The notes under the pieces are model-generated. The model saw nothing but the letters and a program-made list of their open reading frames with translations. It was not told the DNA's origin and made no database searches. A DNA stretch of 64,000 bases, from positions 1-64,000 of the forward strand of contig DEXQ01000007.1 in NCBI GenBank assembly GCA_002364215.1, in the 5' to 3' direction. The position numbers and the translations under genes were made by a program. Shown in pieces: positions 25,073 to 34,157 of the stretch. Numbering within the stretch: position 1 is the first letter of the stretch; every line of letters begins with the position of its first letter. This DNA comes from Aequorivita sp. UBA3180. Its GTDB lineage: Bacteria > Bacteroidota > Bacteroidia > Flavobacteriales > Flavobacteriaceae.

Positions 25073-25113
25073 CACCAATAATTTTACAGGAAAGTTAATG
25101 AATTATCCAGTAA

Positions 25114-25968
25114 TTATAATGCTTTATGGGTACGAACAATAGCCTGCTCGTTTTTCCAATCAATCCATTTTTGGCCTTTCAATTTTCGCATTATTTGATC
25201 AAAATAACGCATAAAGGCAACGTTGTAAACCGCTTTTGCCAAATTTTTTGGATTACGAGCTATGGCGCGCAAGCTCATTGAAAAACCGGGCGTAATGTAG
25301 CGCATATAGTGCCAATAACCTTCAGGCATGTACAAAACGTTCCCGTGTTCCAAATTTGCAATGTAACCTTCCGCTTTTTTTAGCGCAGGCCATTTTTTGT
25401 AATCGGGATTGTGGAAATCTATGTCTTCACGCGTAATTAAGGAATGCGGAATTTTATACAAATAATCGTTCTGCTTTTGGTCAAAAAGAATCACTTCCTT
25501 TTTCCCTTGGAAGTGAAAATGGAAGATGTTTGCCAAATCAATATCGTAGTGCATAAAAGTGTATGAGTCCTTTCCGCCGAAGAAAAGCATGGGCAGCCCT
25601 TTCATCAGTTTCAGTCCGAAATCTGGATAGTAAAAATCGTTTTGAAGTTGAGGAATTTCTTTCAAGATATTCCACAGAAAAATGCGGTATTTGGTAGGCT
25701 CGGTTTTTAGTAATTCCACATAATCGCGCATTTTCATTTTTGCATGTGGCTCATTGAACCCATCTTGGTGGCTTACCGGACGATTGTCGTAAAGCGGAAC
25801 CATTTTATCGCCTGCAACTTCGGCGATATAATCAAGGTTCCATTTGGTGAAAGCAGGCCAATCCTCAACAAACCTTTCAATGATAACTGGTTTTTGGGGC
25901 TTAAAATATTTTTTTAGAAAATCTTCTTTGGTAATGGTCGTTACCCTGTCTATTTGCTGTAATTGCAT
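25114..25968 (-). CDS. JmjC/cupin-like Fe(II)/2-oxoglutarate oxygenase-type protein
   Basis: A 284-residue protein of the cupin-like (cupin_8) group. The Fe ligands would be His and Asp of FMHYDID and the distal His of EGYWHYMRY; the 2-oxoglutarate-binding Lys may be in QGKKEVILF. The opening ITKEDFLKKYFKPQKPVIIE is typical. Relatives hydroxylate proteins or RNA; the substrate here is unknown. The ATG at 25968 is chosen because the promoter -7 box (25985-25992) would leave the alternative ATG at 25977 with almost no leader; either is possible. Confidence 0.85.
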   Translation of the reverse strand: MQLQQIDRVTTITKEDFLKKYFKPQKPVIIERFVEDWPAFTKWNLDYIAEVAGDKMVPLYDNRPVSHQDGFNEPHAKMKMRDYVELLKTEPTKYRIFLWNILKEIPQLQNDFYYPDFGLKLMKGLPMLFFGGKDSYTFMHYDIDLANIFHFHFQGKKEVILFDQKQNDYLYKIPHSLITREDIDFHNPDYKKWPALKKAEGYIANLEHGNVLYMPEGYWHYMRYITPGFSMSLRAIARNPKNLAKAVYNVAFMRYFDQIMRKLKGQKWIDWKNEQAIVRTHKAL

Positions 25969-25984
25969 AGTTTTCATCAACACG

Positions 25985-25992
25985 CAAATTTA
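25985..25992 (-). promoter_or_regulatory. -7 box of the JmjC-like gene
   Basis: On the minus strand TAAATTTG is a perfect TAnnTTTG match. It lies 8 bases before the ATG at 25977 and 17 before the ATG at 25968, which bears on start choice. The -33 element is weak. Confidence 0.5.
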
Positions 25993-26050
25993 CAAATCCT
26001 GTATAGAATGTTATGGCGGCGTTAATATAACTTTAAGTTTTTATAAAACA

Positions 26051-26087
26051 AAAATCCCAAACTCCACCATTTTGGAATTTGGGATTT
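26051..26087 (-). terminator. Terminator of atpD-atpC
   Basis: AAATCCCAAACTCCA pairs with TGGAATTTGGGATTT with one C-A mismatch (26053-26087), and on the minus strand it runs into TTTTTGTTTT. It lies 26 bases after the atpC stop. Confidence 0.8.
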
Positions 26088-26112
26088 GATATTTTTTTGA
26101 ATTTTTGGCAAT

Positions 26113-26388
26113 TTAATCTGCCAAAACCATCACTCTGTTATTGTTGCACTCAACGGTTCCGCCAGAAATTTCAAGAACCCATTTATCGTTTTCCTTTGTG
26201 AATTTTTGCTCAAAACCTTCTGCAATAGTTAGGTTTCCTTTAAACTTCACTTTTCCTTCCTGCAAAACGGAAACGATAGGAGCGTGGTTATTCAACATTT
26301 GGAATTCGCCCTCCACACCCGGAACGGTTACGCTTTCTATTTCACCAGCAACTAAAGATGCTTCGGGGGTTACTATTTCTAAGTACAT
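26113..26388 (-). CDS. atpC: ATP synthase epsilon subunit, short form
   Basis: A 91-residue F1 epsilon subunit, composed of only the N-terminal beta-sandwich (MYLEIVTPEASLVAGEIESV, GEFQMLNNHAPIVSVL, LEISGGTVECNNNRVMVLAD). The C-terminal helical hairpin that inhibits ATPase activity in E. coli is absent, which is usual in Bacteroidota. It follows atpD by 93 bases that contain a hairpin. Confidence 0.96.
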   Translation of the reverse strand: MYLEIVTPEASLVAGEIESVTVPGVEGEFQMLNNHAPIVSVLQEGKVKFKGNLTIAEGFEQKFTKENDKWVLEISGGTVECNNNRVMVLAD

Positions 26389-26416
26389 ATTTTTCTAAAA
26401 TTACAAATTTCAAGTA

Positions 26417-26447
26417 CCAAATTCCAAAACCTGATTTTGGAATTTGG
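26417..26447 (-). repeat. Intercistronic hairpin/repeat between atpD and atpC
   Basis: CCAAATTCCAAAA (26417-26429) and TTTTGGAATTTGG (26435-26447) form a perfect 13-base stem with a 5-base loop. No T-run follows on the minus strand, so it is not a normal terminator. Its right arm and flank (26435-26452) are identical to 18 bases of the downstream terminator (26070-26087). Confidence 0.75.
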
Positions 26448-26481
26448 GATTTAATTTATTGTGATTTTCGAGCTCTGCTCG

Positions 26482-27987
26482 TTATGCTTCCGCAAGCATT
26501 TTCTCACCAGCGGCAATTGCTTCCTCGATAGTTCCTTTTAGGTTGAAGGCTGCTTCTGGAAGATTGTCCAATTCGCCATCCATAATCATGTTGAAACCTT
26601 TGATGGTTTCCTTAATATCAACCAAAACTCCAGGAATGCCTGTAAACTGCTCTGCTACGTGAAACGGCTGTGAAAGAAAACGCTGTACACGACGCGCGCG
26701 GCCTACTGCCAATTTATCATCTTCGGAAAGTTCCTCCATCCCAAGAATAGCGATAATATCTTGTAATTCTTTATAACGCTGTAAAAGCTCTTTTACTCTT
26801 TGTGCACAAGCATAATGCTCTTTTCCAAGGATTGATTCGGTAAGAATTCTAGAAGTAGAATCCAATGGATCCACCGCTGGATAAATACCAAGCTCGGCAA
26901 TTTTACGCGATAGTACGGTTGTAGCATCCAAGTGGGCAAAGGTTGTTGCCGGTGCTGGATCCGTTAGGTCATCCGCAGGTACGTAAACCGCCTGTACAGA
27001 TGTAATGGAACCTCTTTTTGTTGAAGTAATACGCTCTTGCATCGCCCCCATCTCTGTTGCCAAAGTTGGTTGGTAACCCACCGCTGAAGGCATACGCCCA
27101 AGAAGTGCAGATACCTCAGAACCTGCTTGCGTAAAACGGAAAATGTTATCAACGAAGAAAAGTACGTCTTTTCCTTGGCCATCGCCAGCTCCATCACGGA
27201 AGTACTCAGCTATTGTCAATCCTGAAAGCGCAACACGTGCACGTGCTCCAGGTGGTTCGTTCATCTGCCCGAACACGAAAGTAGCTTTAGATTCTTTCAT
27301 TGCAGTTTTGTCAACCTTTGAAAGATCCCATCCGCCAGCCTCCATAGAGTGCATGAAGTCTTCACCGTATTTTATAATGCCAGATTCAAGCATTTCGCGA
27401 AGCAAATCATTACCCTCACGAGTACGTTCCCCTACACCAGCGAATACAGAAAGACCACCGTGGCCTTTCGCAATATTGTTAATCAACTCCTGAATAAGTA
27501 CCGTTTTACCTACACCAGCACCACCGAAAAGACCAATTTTACCACCTTTTGCATAAGGCTCAATAAGGTCGATTACTTTAATACCTGTGAAAAGAACTTC
27601 GGTAGAAGTTGAAAGATCTTCAAATTTTGGAGCCTCACGGTGAATTGGAAGCCCATTGTCGCCAGATTTTGGCAAGTTTCCAATACCATCAATAGCATCA
27701 CCGATTACGTTGAAAAGTCGGCCGTAAACATCTTCACCAATCGGCATTTGGATAGGCGCGCCAGTTGCAACGGCATCCACACCGCGGCTAAGACCGTCAG
27801 TAGAATCCATTGATATGGTACGTACCATGCTTTCGCCAATGTGTGATTGAACTTCGAGAACCAAAAGGTTTCCGTTGTTGTTTACCTCCAAAGAGTCGTA
27901 TATTTTTGGAAGTTCCGTTCCGCTATCAAACGCAACGTCAACTACCGGGCCAATAATCTGTGCAACTTTTCCTGTACTTTGTGACAT
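26482..27987 (-). CDS. atpD: ATP synthase beta subunit
   Basis: A 501-residue catalytic subunit of the F1F0 ATP synthase. It has the P-loop GGAGVGKTV, the catalytic Glu in GVGERTREGNDL, ALSGLTIAEYFRDGAGDGQGK region, and the DELSEED-like loop ELSEDDKLAV. A Gly/Asp insertion between strands near residue 240 is typical of Bacteroidota. Only atpC follows, and no other atp gene is in the window, in keeping with the split atp operons of Flavobacteriia. Confidence 0.98.
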   Translation of the reverse strand: MSQSTGKVAQIIGPVVDVAFDSGTELPKIYDSLEVNNNGNLLVLEVQSHIGESMVRTISMDSTDGLSRGVDAVATGAPIQMPIGEDVYGRLFNVIGDAIDGIGNLPKSGDNGLPIHREAPKFEDLSTSTEVLFTGIKVIDLIEPYAKGGKIGLFGGAGVGKTVLIQELINNIAKGHGGLSVFAGVGERTREGNDLLREMLESGIIKYGEDFMHSMEAGGWDLSKVDKTAMKESKATFVFGQMNEPPGARARVALSGLTIAEYFRDGAGDGQGKDVLFFVDNIFRFTQAGSEVSALLGRMPSAVGYQPTLATEMGAMQERITSTKRGSITSVQAVYVPADDLTDPAPATTFAHLDATTVLSRKIAELGIYPAVDPLDSTSRILTESILGKEHYACAQRVKELLQRYKELQDIIAILGMEELSEDDKLAVGRARRVQRFLSQPFHVAEQFTGIPGVLVDIKETIKGFNMIMDGELDNLPEAAFNLKGTIEEAIAAGEKMLAEA

Positions 27988-28048
27988 GAGTAACTGTTTA
28001 TTTTATAGTTATCTAAGGGCGAAAATACCGCCTCTGTTTTGAACGGTG

Positions 28049-28080
28049 CAAAGATAGTTTTTTCTGAATGAAATTTGCAA
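28049..28080 (-). promoter_or_regulatory. Promoter of atpD-atpC
   Basis: On the minus strand TATCTTTG (28049-28056) is a perfect -7 box, with TTG (28078-28080) 21 bases upstream. It predicts a leader of about 55 bases. Confidence 0.65.
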
Positions 28081-28154
28081 TGGAAATTTTAAAAAATTTG
28101 TAGATTTTGCTGATGAGTTTCAATAGGTTTTTAAAACCAGATAGAACCCGCCAA

Positions 28155-29048
28155 CTAAAGCTTTTCACACAATCCGCGAACTTCCGTTTTGAAAAGTGAA
28201 ATTATTTTTTTCTGAAGTGCATCATCTTTGGAAATGCTGCGTCCATCAATTTCAACAATCGGCGTAAGCTCGCCCATCGTTCCCGTTGCGAAAACGCCAT
28301 CAGCATTGTAGAATTGTGAAAGGGTGATGTCCGATTCAATGATTTCTATATTGTGCTTTTTGCACATTTCAATCACTGAATTTCTTGTGATTCCTGGTAA
28401 ACAAGCGTGGCCAAAAGGCGTAAAGATCTTTCCATTTTTTACCATAAAAAGATTGCTTCCATTCAGTTCTGCAATAAACCCGCGATCGTCAAGCATTAAT
28501 CCCGCGTCTTTTCCGGCAATGTTGGCCTGTATTTTTGCGATTATATTATTGAGCAAATTGTTGTGGTGAATTTTACTGTCCAAAAATTGTGGAGAATTGC
28601 GGCGCTGGCTGGTGCTTATCACTTTTATGCCATGGTCGTTGTCATAAACCAAGGGTTTCCATTCTGCTAAAACAATTAAGCAAGAGCCATTTTGATTGAG
28701 GCGCGGATCCATCCCGCTGGTTATTTTTTCGCCGCGCGTCAAGGTCAAACGGATGTGCGTATCGTCCGTCATACCGTTGGCATCGAGGGTTTGCTTTATT
28801 GCTTTTTTGATGAATTCTTTGGAAGGAATGTCTGTAAATATGAGCGTTTTCGCAGATTCCTGCAGACGCGTTAAATGTTTGTCCAAACAAACCACCCCTT
28901 CGGGATACACACGCAATCCTTCCCAAACGGCATCACCGCCCTGCACCGAGCTGTCAAAAACCGAAACTTTGGCTTCGCTGCGTGGATATAGTCTGTCTTT
29001 TATAAAAATTTGTACGTTGTCGTTCTTGGGGTTGGATTTTTGAAGCAT
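28155..29048 (-). CDS. Class IV (branched-chain-like) aminotransferase
   Basis: A 297-residue PLP enzyme of fold type IV. It has the early VSVFDSSVQGGDAVWEGLRV, the PLP Lys in DSKIHHNNLLNNIIAK, the Glu-containing GFIAELNGSNLFMVKNG, and the phosphate-binding ATGTMGELTP. These enzymes transaminate branched-chain or D-amino acids, or lyse aminodeoxychorismate; the motifs favour a branched-chain aminotransferase-like enzyme, not certainly IlvE itself. It is 8 bases behind a sulfotransferase-like gene. The two families are fused in some plant proteins annotated as branched-chain-aminotransferase-like, from memory, so they may work together. Confidence 0.85.
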   Translation of the reverse strand: MLQKSNPKNDNVQIFIKDRLYPRSEAKVSVFDSSVQGGDAVWEGLRVYPEGVVCLDKHLTRLQESAKTLIFTDIPSKEFIKKAIKQTLDANGMTDDTHIRLTLTRGEKITSGMDPRLNQNGSCLIVLAEWKPLVYDNDHGIKVISTSQRRNSPQFLDSKIHHNNLLNNIIAKIQANIAGKDAGLMLDDRGFIAELNGSNLFMVKNGKIFTPFGHACLPGITRNSVIEMCKKHNIEIIESDITLSQFYNADGVFATGTMGELTPIVEIDGRSISKDDALQKKIISLFKTEVRGLCEKL

Positions 29049-29056
29049 TTTTTTAT

Positions 29057-29779
29057 TTATGAGTTGGTTAAAATATTATTTTTTAAAGTTTCGTAATAAG
29101 GAAGTGCCTCGTTCAATAAAGGTTCCAAATGTTTTGGCAAAGGTTGCGAACTGCTTTTCTGAAAAGTAAATCCTTCAGAATTATGGACGTTTCCGTACCA
29201 ATGTTTTGCCCAAATGCCATCTTCCGGAATTCCACCTTTTTTCCATTGAAGCATTTTGTCAGAAAAGGGAATATTCAGCAAATCACAGAGTTTTTCCAAA
29301 TATGTTTCTGGATTTTTTAAAAGTTCGTCACTATCGATCACTATTGGCGTTCTTTCGTTTTTCTTCAGAAATAAAAACAGTTCCGAAGCTTTTTTAATGC
29401 CAATATCATTCAAGGTTGGCGTGTGTATTACTTTTGAAAAGGAAGCTATCAGTTTTTTGGGATGCCGGATCAAAATTACATTTTCCCAATCCAAAATAAA
29501 TTCCGGCGACTCAGTCAGATAATGGTGCGCCATTCCTTTTACAAAAACATGCTGCTTTTCTGAAAGTAAATTTATGCTTTCAATCACTTTCTCTTCCTTC
29601 AGTTCCTTGGTTTGCAGGATTTCCTGTTGTGAAGGATGTTGGTTTTCCAGCGAAGCGTTTTTCAGATAAAACCCATAAAAAGGCTCGTCCAATACCTTCA
29701 GGTCTTCACGTTGCGCAAAAGAATACATAATTGCCGTGGAGAGATTCCGCGGACCAGAGATAAGGTTGATGACTTTCAT
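29057..29779 (-). CDS. Sulfotransferase-like P-loop protein
   Basis: A 240-residue sulfotransferase-family protein. The PAPS 5'-phosphate loop would be LISGPRNLSTAIMYSF near the N-terminus, and the 3'-phosphate-binding part is VILIRHPKKLIASFSK (Arg, Ser). The C-terminal half (WKKGGIPEDGIWAKHWY) is specific to the subgroup encoded with class IV aminotransferases. The acceptor is unknown, and real sulfotransfer is not shown. First gene of a two-gene operon with the aminotransferase. Confidence 0.8.
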   Translation of the reverse strand: MKVINLISGPRNLSTAIMYSFAQREDLKVLDEPFYGFYLKNASLENQHPSQQEILQTKELKEEKVIESINLLSEKQHVFVKGMAHHYLTESPEFILDWENVILIRHPKKLIASFSKVIHTPTLNDIGIKKASELFLFLKKNERTPIVIDSDELLKNPETYLEKLCDLLNIPFSDKMLQWKKGGIPEDGIWAKHWYGNVHNSEGFTFQKSSSQPLPKHLEPLLNEALPYYETLKNNILTNS

Positions 29780-29820
29780 TTGAATAAAAGTACATCAAAA
29801 AAAGTATGTCTGAAAATGTT

Positions 29821-31668
29821 TTATTCTACTGTTACAGATTTCGCCAAATTACGTGGCTGATCCACATTTCTGCCAAGCATTACGGCAATGTGGTATGACA
29901 GTAATTGCAACGGAATAGTAGTCACCAATGGCGACAATGCCTCAGGAGTGTGCGGCACTTCCATAACATAATTTGCCATTTCCCTAACAGCAGTATCGCC
30001 TTCGGAGACTACGGCTATAATTTTACCTTTTCTAGCCTTTATTTCTTGAATGTTACTCACTACTTTATCATAATGATCACTTTTTATAGCGATGACCACA
30101 ACGGGCATTTGCTCGTCTATAAGTGCGATAGGGCCATGTTTCATTTCAGCGGCTGGATAGCCTTCGGCGTGTATGTATGAAATTTCCTTTAGTTTCAATG
30201 CGCCTTCCAAAGCTACTGGGAAATTGTAGCCTCTTCCCAAATAAAGGAAATTGCGAACGTCCTTAAAAACAGTTGCTATTTCTTTTATTTTGTCTTCGGT
30301 CTTTAAAGCTTCTTCTACATGTTTTGGAATAAGTTCCAATTCACGTAAATAGAGCATAAAATCACTTTGGCTGATGGTGCCTTTTGCTTTTGCCAAACGC
30401 AGGGCTATCATAGCCAAAACCGTAATTTGGGTTGTGAAAGCTTTGGTTGAAGCAACGCCAATTTCAGGTCCGGCGTGCGTATAGGATCCGCTGTGGGTTT
30501 CTCTGGAAATAGTTGAGCCTACAACATTACAAACTCCATAAACGAACGCACCTTTTGATTTTGCGAGTTTTATAGCGGCAAGTGTATCTGCGGTTTCACC
30601 ACTTTGTGAAATGGCGATTACTACGTCTTTCTCTGAAATAATTGGATTTCGGTAACGGAATTCGGAGGCGTACTCTACTTCCACAGGAATGCGTACCAAG
30701 TCCTCGAAAATATATTCAGCCACTAAACCTGCATGCCACGAAGTTCCACAGGCCACGATAATAATGCGGTCTGCATTGATGAATTTTTCAATATAATCCT
30801 CAAGACCTCCAAGCTTTACAATGCCTTTCTCGGCAAGTAAACGCCCGCGATAGGTGTCTTTTATTACGGAAGGCTGTTCGTAGATTTCCTTCAGCATAAA
30901 ATGTTCGTAACCGCCTTTTTCAATTTGCTCAAGATTCATTTGAAGCTCTTGAATGTATGGGGCAACTAATTTATCGTCTTTTATTTTTCTGACTTTTACA
31001 TCGCGCCCTAGACGGATGATGGCCATTTCTTCATCTTCTAAATAGATGGCGTTGTTTGTGAATTCAATAAATGGAGAAGCGTCGCTGGCAACAAAAAATT
31101 CATCTTCGCCGATGCCTATTGCTAATGGGCTTCCAAGTTTTGCCACTACAATTTCATCAGGTTTTTTTCTGTCAAAAAGTGCAATTGCATAAGCACCCAC
31201 AACTTGGTTTAATGCTATTTGTACAGCTTTCCCAAGTTTTACGTTTTCGTTTTTTTGAATATCCTCTATAAGGTTTACCAAAACTTCGGTATCTGTATCT
31301 GAAGTAAAGGTATAGCCTCTTTTAATCAATTCCTTTTTAAGGGAATCGTAGTTTTCAATAATTCCATTGTGGATAATAACTAAATCGCCGCTATTGGAAT
31401 AATGCGGGTGGCTGTTCACGTCATTAGGAACTCCGTGTGTTGCCCAGCGAGTATGCCCTATGCCGAGGCTTCCCTTTCGGGAAATTTCCTTTTCAGCTTT
31501 TTCTTCCAGACTTGCCACCTTGCCTTTTGTCTTGCAAAGTTGAATATCTGTTCCGTCAAAAAGTGCAATTCCGGCGCTGTCATAACCTCTGTATTCTAAA
31601 CGTTTCAATCCGTTGAGAATAATTGGGTATGCTTCTTTTTTGCCGATATAGCCTACAATTCCACACAT
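29821..31668 (-). CDS. glmS: Glutamine-fructose-6-phosphate aminotransferase (isomerising)
   Basis: A 615-residue enzyme making glucosamine-6-phosphate, the entry to peptidoglycan and lipid A amino sugars. The N-terminal class II amidotransferase begins with catalytic Cys2 (MCGIVGYIGKKEAYPIILNG). Two SIS domains follow (about 290-430 and 460-600; CGTSWHAGLVAEYIFE, AISQSGETADTLAAIK, SEFRYRNP), and the C-terminus ends NLAKSVTVE as usual. It lies 9 bases behind the DUF4270 gene. I saw no glmS ribozyme features, which belong to Firmicutes. Confidence 0.98.
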   Translation of the reverse strand: MCGIVGYIGKKEAYPIILNGLKRLEYRGYDSAGIALFDGTDIQLCKTKGKVASLEEKAEKEISRKGSLGIGHTRWATHGVPNDVNSHPHYSNSGDLVIIHNGIIENYDSLKKELIKRGYTFTSDTDTEVLVNLIEDIQKNENVKLGKAVQIALNQVVGAYAIALFDRKKPDEIVVAKLGSPLAIGIGEDEFFVASDASPFIEFTNNAIYLEDEEMAIIRLGRDVKVRKIKDDKLVAPYIQELQMNLEQIEKGGYEHFMLKEIYEQPSVIKDTYRGRLLAEKGIVKLGGLEDYIEKFINADRIIIVACGTSWHAGLVAEYIFEDLVRIPVEVEYASEFRYRNPIISEKDVVIAISQSGETADTLAAIKLAKSKGAFVYGVCNVVGSTISRETHSGSYTHAGPEIGVASTKAFTTQITVLAMIALRLAKAKGTISQSDFMLYLRELELIPKHVEEALKTEDKIKEIATVFKDVRNFLYLGRGYNFPVALEGALKLKEISYIHAEGYPAAEMKHGPIALIDEQMPVVVIAIKSDHYDKVVSNIQEIKARKGKIIAVVSEGDTAVREMANYVMEVPHTPEALSPLVTTIPLQLLSYHIAVMLGRNVDQPRNLAKSVTVE

Positions 31669-31677
31669 ACGCAGGGT

Positions 31678-33222
31678 TTAATTAGGTTCAGTGTAATAAA
31701 TTTGGAGTTTTAATCTTTTTTCTTGGTTTGGCGTTGCATTTCCGTAAAGAATGGTTCCTTCAGGTGAAATTACAGTACTGGAGGGTATTTGCTCAATATT
31801 TGGCTCCATAGGGTTTTGAAGTTTCTGCGTCGTCCTTGTTAAAACATTTTGAGATACCACTATGCCCAAAGGTACATTTGTGCTGTCTTTATTAATCAAA
31901 TTACTGATATGGGTTGTTATTTTTAATTTGTAGTATTCACCGTTGCCATCACTTCCTCTTTGTAGTTTTCCGTAATGGTTTGTAAGGGCATCTACAGCTT
32001 CCAGACCATTCGTTGGGTCCAGATTGTAATCTGCCAGTACGTTACTGTTCTTAAGGTCATAGATTATTATACGTTCAGGTTCTGTAGCACCACCTACCAT
32101 TAAATCCTGATTCACATAAAAAATGAGATTTGCCTCATTGACCAGCCATTTTTTATCGCGAAGAGTTTCAAGTTGATCTGCCACGCCGTTATTATCATTG
32201 TCTTTCCCGAAGAGTTCCACAACTGAAATGATTCCATCACCACCGCGAAGGTAGAGATTTTCATTTCCGGTTTCAATATTTGGATTCTCTACTGCGGTTT
32301 GTATTTGGGTGGGCAGTTGGTTTGTAAAAGTATTTACACTTATGCCCCCACTAAAATTCAATTTAAATACAGCGTTGTCTCTTTCATCGGGTTCATCTTC
32401 ATTATCGTAACTGTAAAATATAGAGACGTATGCTTTGGTAACATCAAAAATAAAGAGGCTGCCATTGTCCGTTGGTGAATTAACTTTAAAATATAGACCT
32501 CTTAAAAAGTTTTTAAAGTTATTGCTGTTTCGCAATTCTGGAGTTCCTTCCATATCAATCACATTGGTTTGGAAGAAGGTCGAATCTAGCTTTATACGAA
32601 GGCCGGGTGTTAATTCCTCTTCATTTTCTTCTCCTTCAAATATAACATAGCTGTTCTCTGTTGGCAGAAAATTTTCTACTGAAGCTAGTTCCTCACCTAG
32701 ATAGCCTTCAAAAACGTCTCCTTGGGTAGTGTAGTAGTTTTGAAATTCCTCAAAACCTGTATTGGGGTCATATTCCCTTAAAAAATATTTTGATTCAAAT
32801 ATGGACACGTTTATAGGCGTGGTGCCATATATAGAATCAAGCTCATAAGTAGTTACACTGTCCACTGTGGTTCCTGTACTGAAGTATGGTAAATACACAA
32901 AAACACTATCTACCGTGGCATTCTCGCCAAAGCTGGGGTCGTTTGATGCAAGGGTAAGCTGTGATAAAAGATTCACTGTTGATTTTCCATATACAGGATC
33001 GTTATAAACCCCTAATTGATAGGCTGGCAGCCTATTGCTCTGTAATGGGCCAAGTTTTCTACTGTATGCAATGACGGATTGTGATTCATCTAAGATTCCG
33101 TTGGGGGTTTCAGTTCCCAATACTTCAGAGCCCAAAGTTGAGATATCTTCTTGGCAAGAAGAGAATGCAATTATTATAAAGAAAATAGCACCTGCAAGGG
33201 GCAACAAATTTTTAATTTTCAT
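31678..33222 (-). CDS. DUF4270 lipoprotein
   Basis: A 514-residue lipoprotein (signal peptide MKIKNLLPLAGAIFFIIIAF, lipobox SSC, Cys24) matching the Bacteroidota DUF4270 family: QLGVYNDPVYGKSTVNLLSQL near the start and a C-terminal part ending in PNQEKRLKLQIYYTEPN. The body is rich in Asn, Asp and beta-strand, and probably lies on the cell surface or in the periplasm. The function is unknown. The constant place between a glgA-like gene and glmS is seen in other Flavobacteria, which hints at envelope polysaccharide work. Confidence 0.85.
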   Translation of the reverse strand: MKIKNLLPLAGAIFFIIIAFSSCQEDISTLGSEVLGTETPNGILDESQSVIAYSRKLGPLQSNRLPAYQLGVYNDPVYGKSTVNLLSQLTLASNDPSFGENATVDSVFVYLPYFSTGTTVDSVTTYELDSIYGTTPINVSIFESKYFLREYDPNTGFEEFQNYYTTQGDVFEGYLGEELASVENFLPTENSYVIFEGEENEEELTPGLRIKLDSTFFQTNVIDMEGTPELRNSNNFKNFLRGLYFKVNSPTDNGSLFIFDVTKAYVSIFYSYDNEDEPDERDNAVFKLNFSGGISVNTFTNQLPTQIQTAVENPNIETGNENLYLRGGDGIISVVELFGKDNDNNGVADQLETLRDKKWLVNEANLIFYVNQDLMVGGATEPERIIIYDLKNSNVLADYNLDPTNGLEAVDALTNHYGKLQRGSDGNGEYYKLKITTHISNLINKDSTNVPLGIVVSQNVLTRTTQKLQNPMEPNIEQIPSSTVISPEGTILYGNATPNQEKRLKLQIYYTEPN

Positions 33223-33288
33223 TTGTTCTATTAATTGTTTTGGGTGAAATGTAATTAGCTCATTTCAATAAGATTGTTGAAGAAATTA

Positions 33289-34095
33289 CTATAAGACTTT
33301 TGAGCTGTAAAAGTCTAAATATGCCTGGGAAAAATTTTCCATATTATGATATTTTAACACAGGTTTGTCTAAAGTGTTAATAAACTCATCAAGCTCTTTT
33401 GGTATTTCTTCAGACCCTACAATGACTGCGTCAGAATTTTTGACGGCTATTTTCATAAGGTTTACGTAACTTGGCTCTTCAAGTATAGTAATAACTTCGT
33501 CATCAATAGCATCAAACCTAACTTTATCTATTGTGTTTTTAGCTAACGTTCCATCGAAGCCTTGATTGTACACAGAAGTAACTATTTTACTATTTTCAAA
33601 AAGGGGTTCGTTTCCGTAATAATTCCGTAGATATAAAGGAAGAAAAGAAGCAAGCCATCCATGAACGTGAATAATATCTGGCGCCCAGTTCAGTTTTTTT
33701 ACAGTTTCAATAACGCCTTTTGCGAAGAAAATGGCGCGCTCGTCATTGTCTTTGTAAAAATTTCCCTCTTCATCAGCATAGGTTGCCTTTCTTTTAAAAT
33801 AATCTTCATTATCAATAAAATAAACCTGGATGCGCTCTTTAGGGATTGACGCCACTTTTATAATCAGTGGCATATCGAGATCGTTTATTACCAAGTTCAT
33901 TCCAGAAAGGCGAATCACTTCGTGCAATTGGTGCCTTCTTTCGTTAATATTGCCATAGCGTGGCATAAAGATTCTTATCTGGCCGCCATTATTGTTGATC
34001 ATTCGGGGAGCTTCAAACGACATTGAAGAAATCTCGGTCTCGGGAAGATAAGGTATAACTTCTGAAGACACATACAAGACTCTTTTATCTTTCAT
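33289..34095 (-). CDS. Short GlgA-like (GT5 N-domain) protein
   Basis: A 268-residue protein equal to only the N-terminal half of glycogen/starch synthase. It opens with VLYVSSEVIPYLPE and keeps IFMPRYG and HVHGWLASFLPLYLR (HCHDW in true synthases). The Lys-x-Gly-Gly ADP-glucose motif expected after SEVxP is replaced by LPETEISS, and the C-terminal Rossmann domain is absent. It is therefore unlikely to be a normal glycogen synthase. Conserved at this locus in Flavobacteria, divergent from panC, and followed by DUF4270 and glmS. The role is unknown. Confidence 0.8.
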   Translation of the reverse strand: MKDKRVLYVSSEVIPYLPETEISSMSFEAPRMINNNGGQIRIFMPRYGNINERRHQLHEVIRLSGMNLVINDLDMPLIIKVASIPKERIQVYFIDNEDYFKRKATYADEEGNFYKDNDERAIFFAKGVIETVKKLNWAPDIIHVHGWLASFLPLYLRNYYGNEPLFENSKIVTSVYNQGFDGTLAKNTIDKVRFDAIDDEVITILEEPSYVNLMKIAVKNSDAVIVGSEEIPKELDEFINTLDKPVLKYHNMENFSQAYLDFYSSKVL

Positions 34096-34157
34096 CTATT
34101 GGGTTTTTTAGGAATTATTGCAATTTGCCCCAATGTCTCGAGGCGTTTAAAAACACG

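Noticed and set aside
29821..33222. glmS ribozyme in the DUF4270-glmS junction
   Set aside because: Only 9 bases separate the genes; there is no room for a ribozyme.
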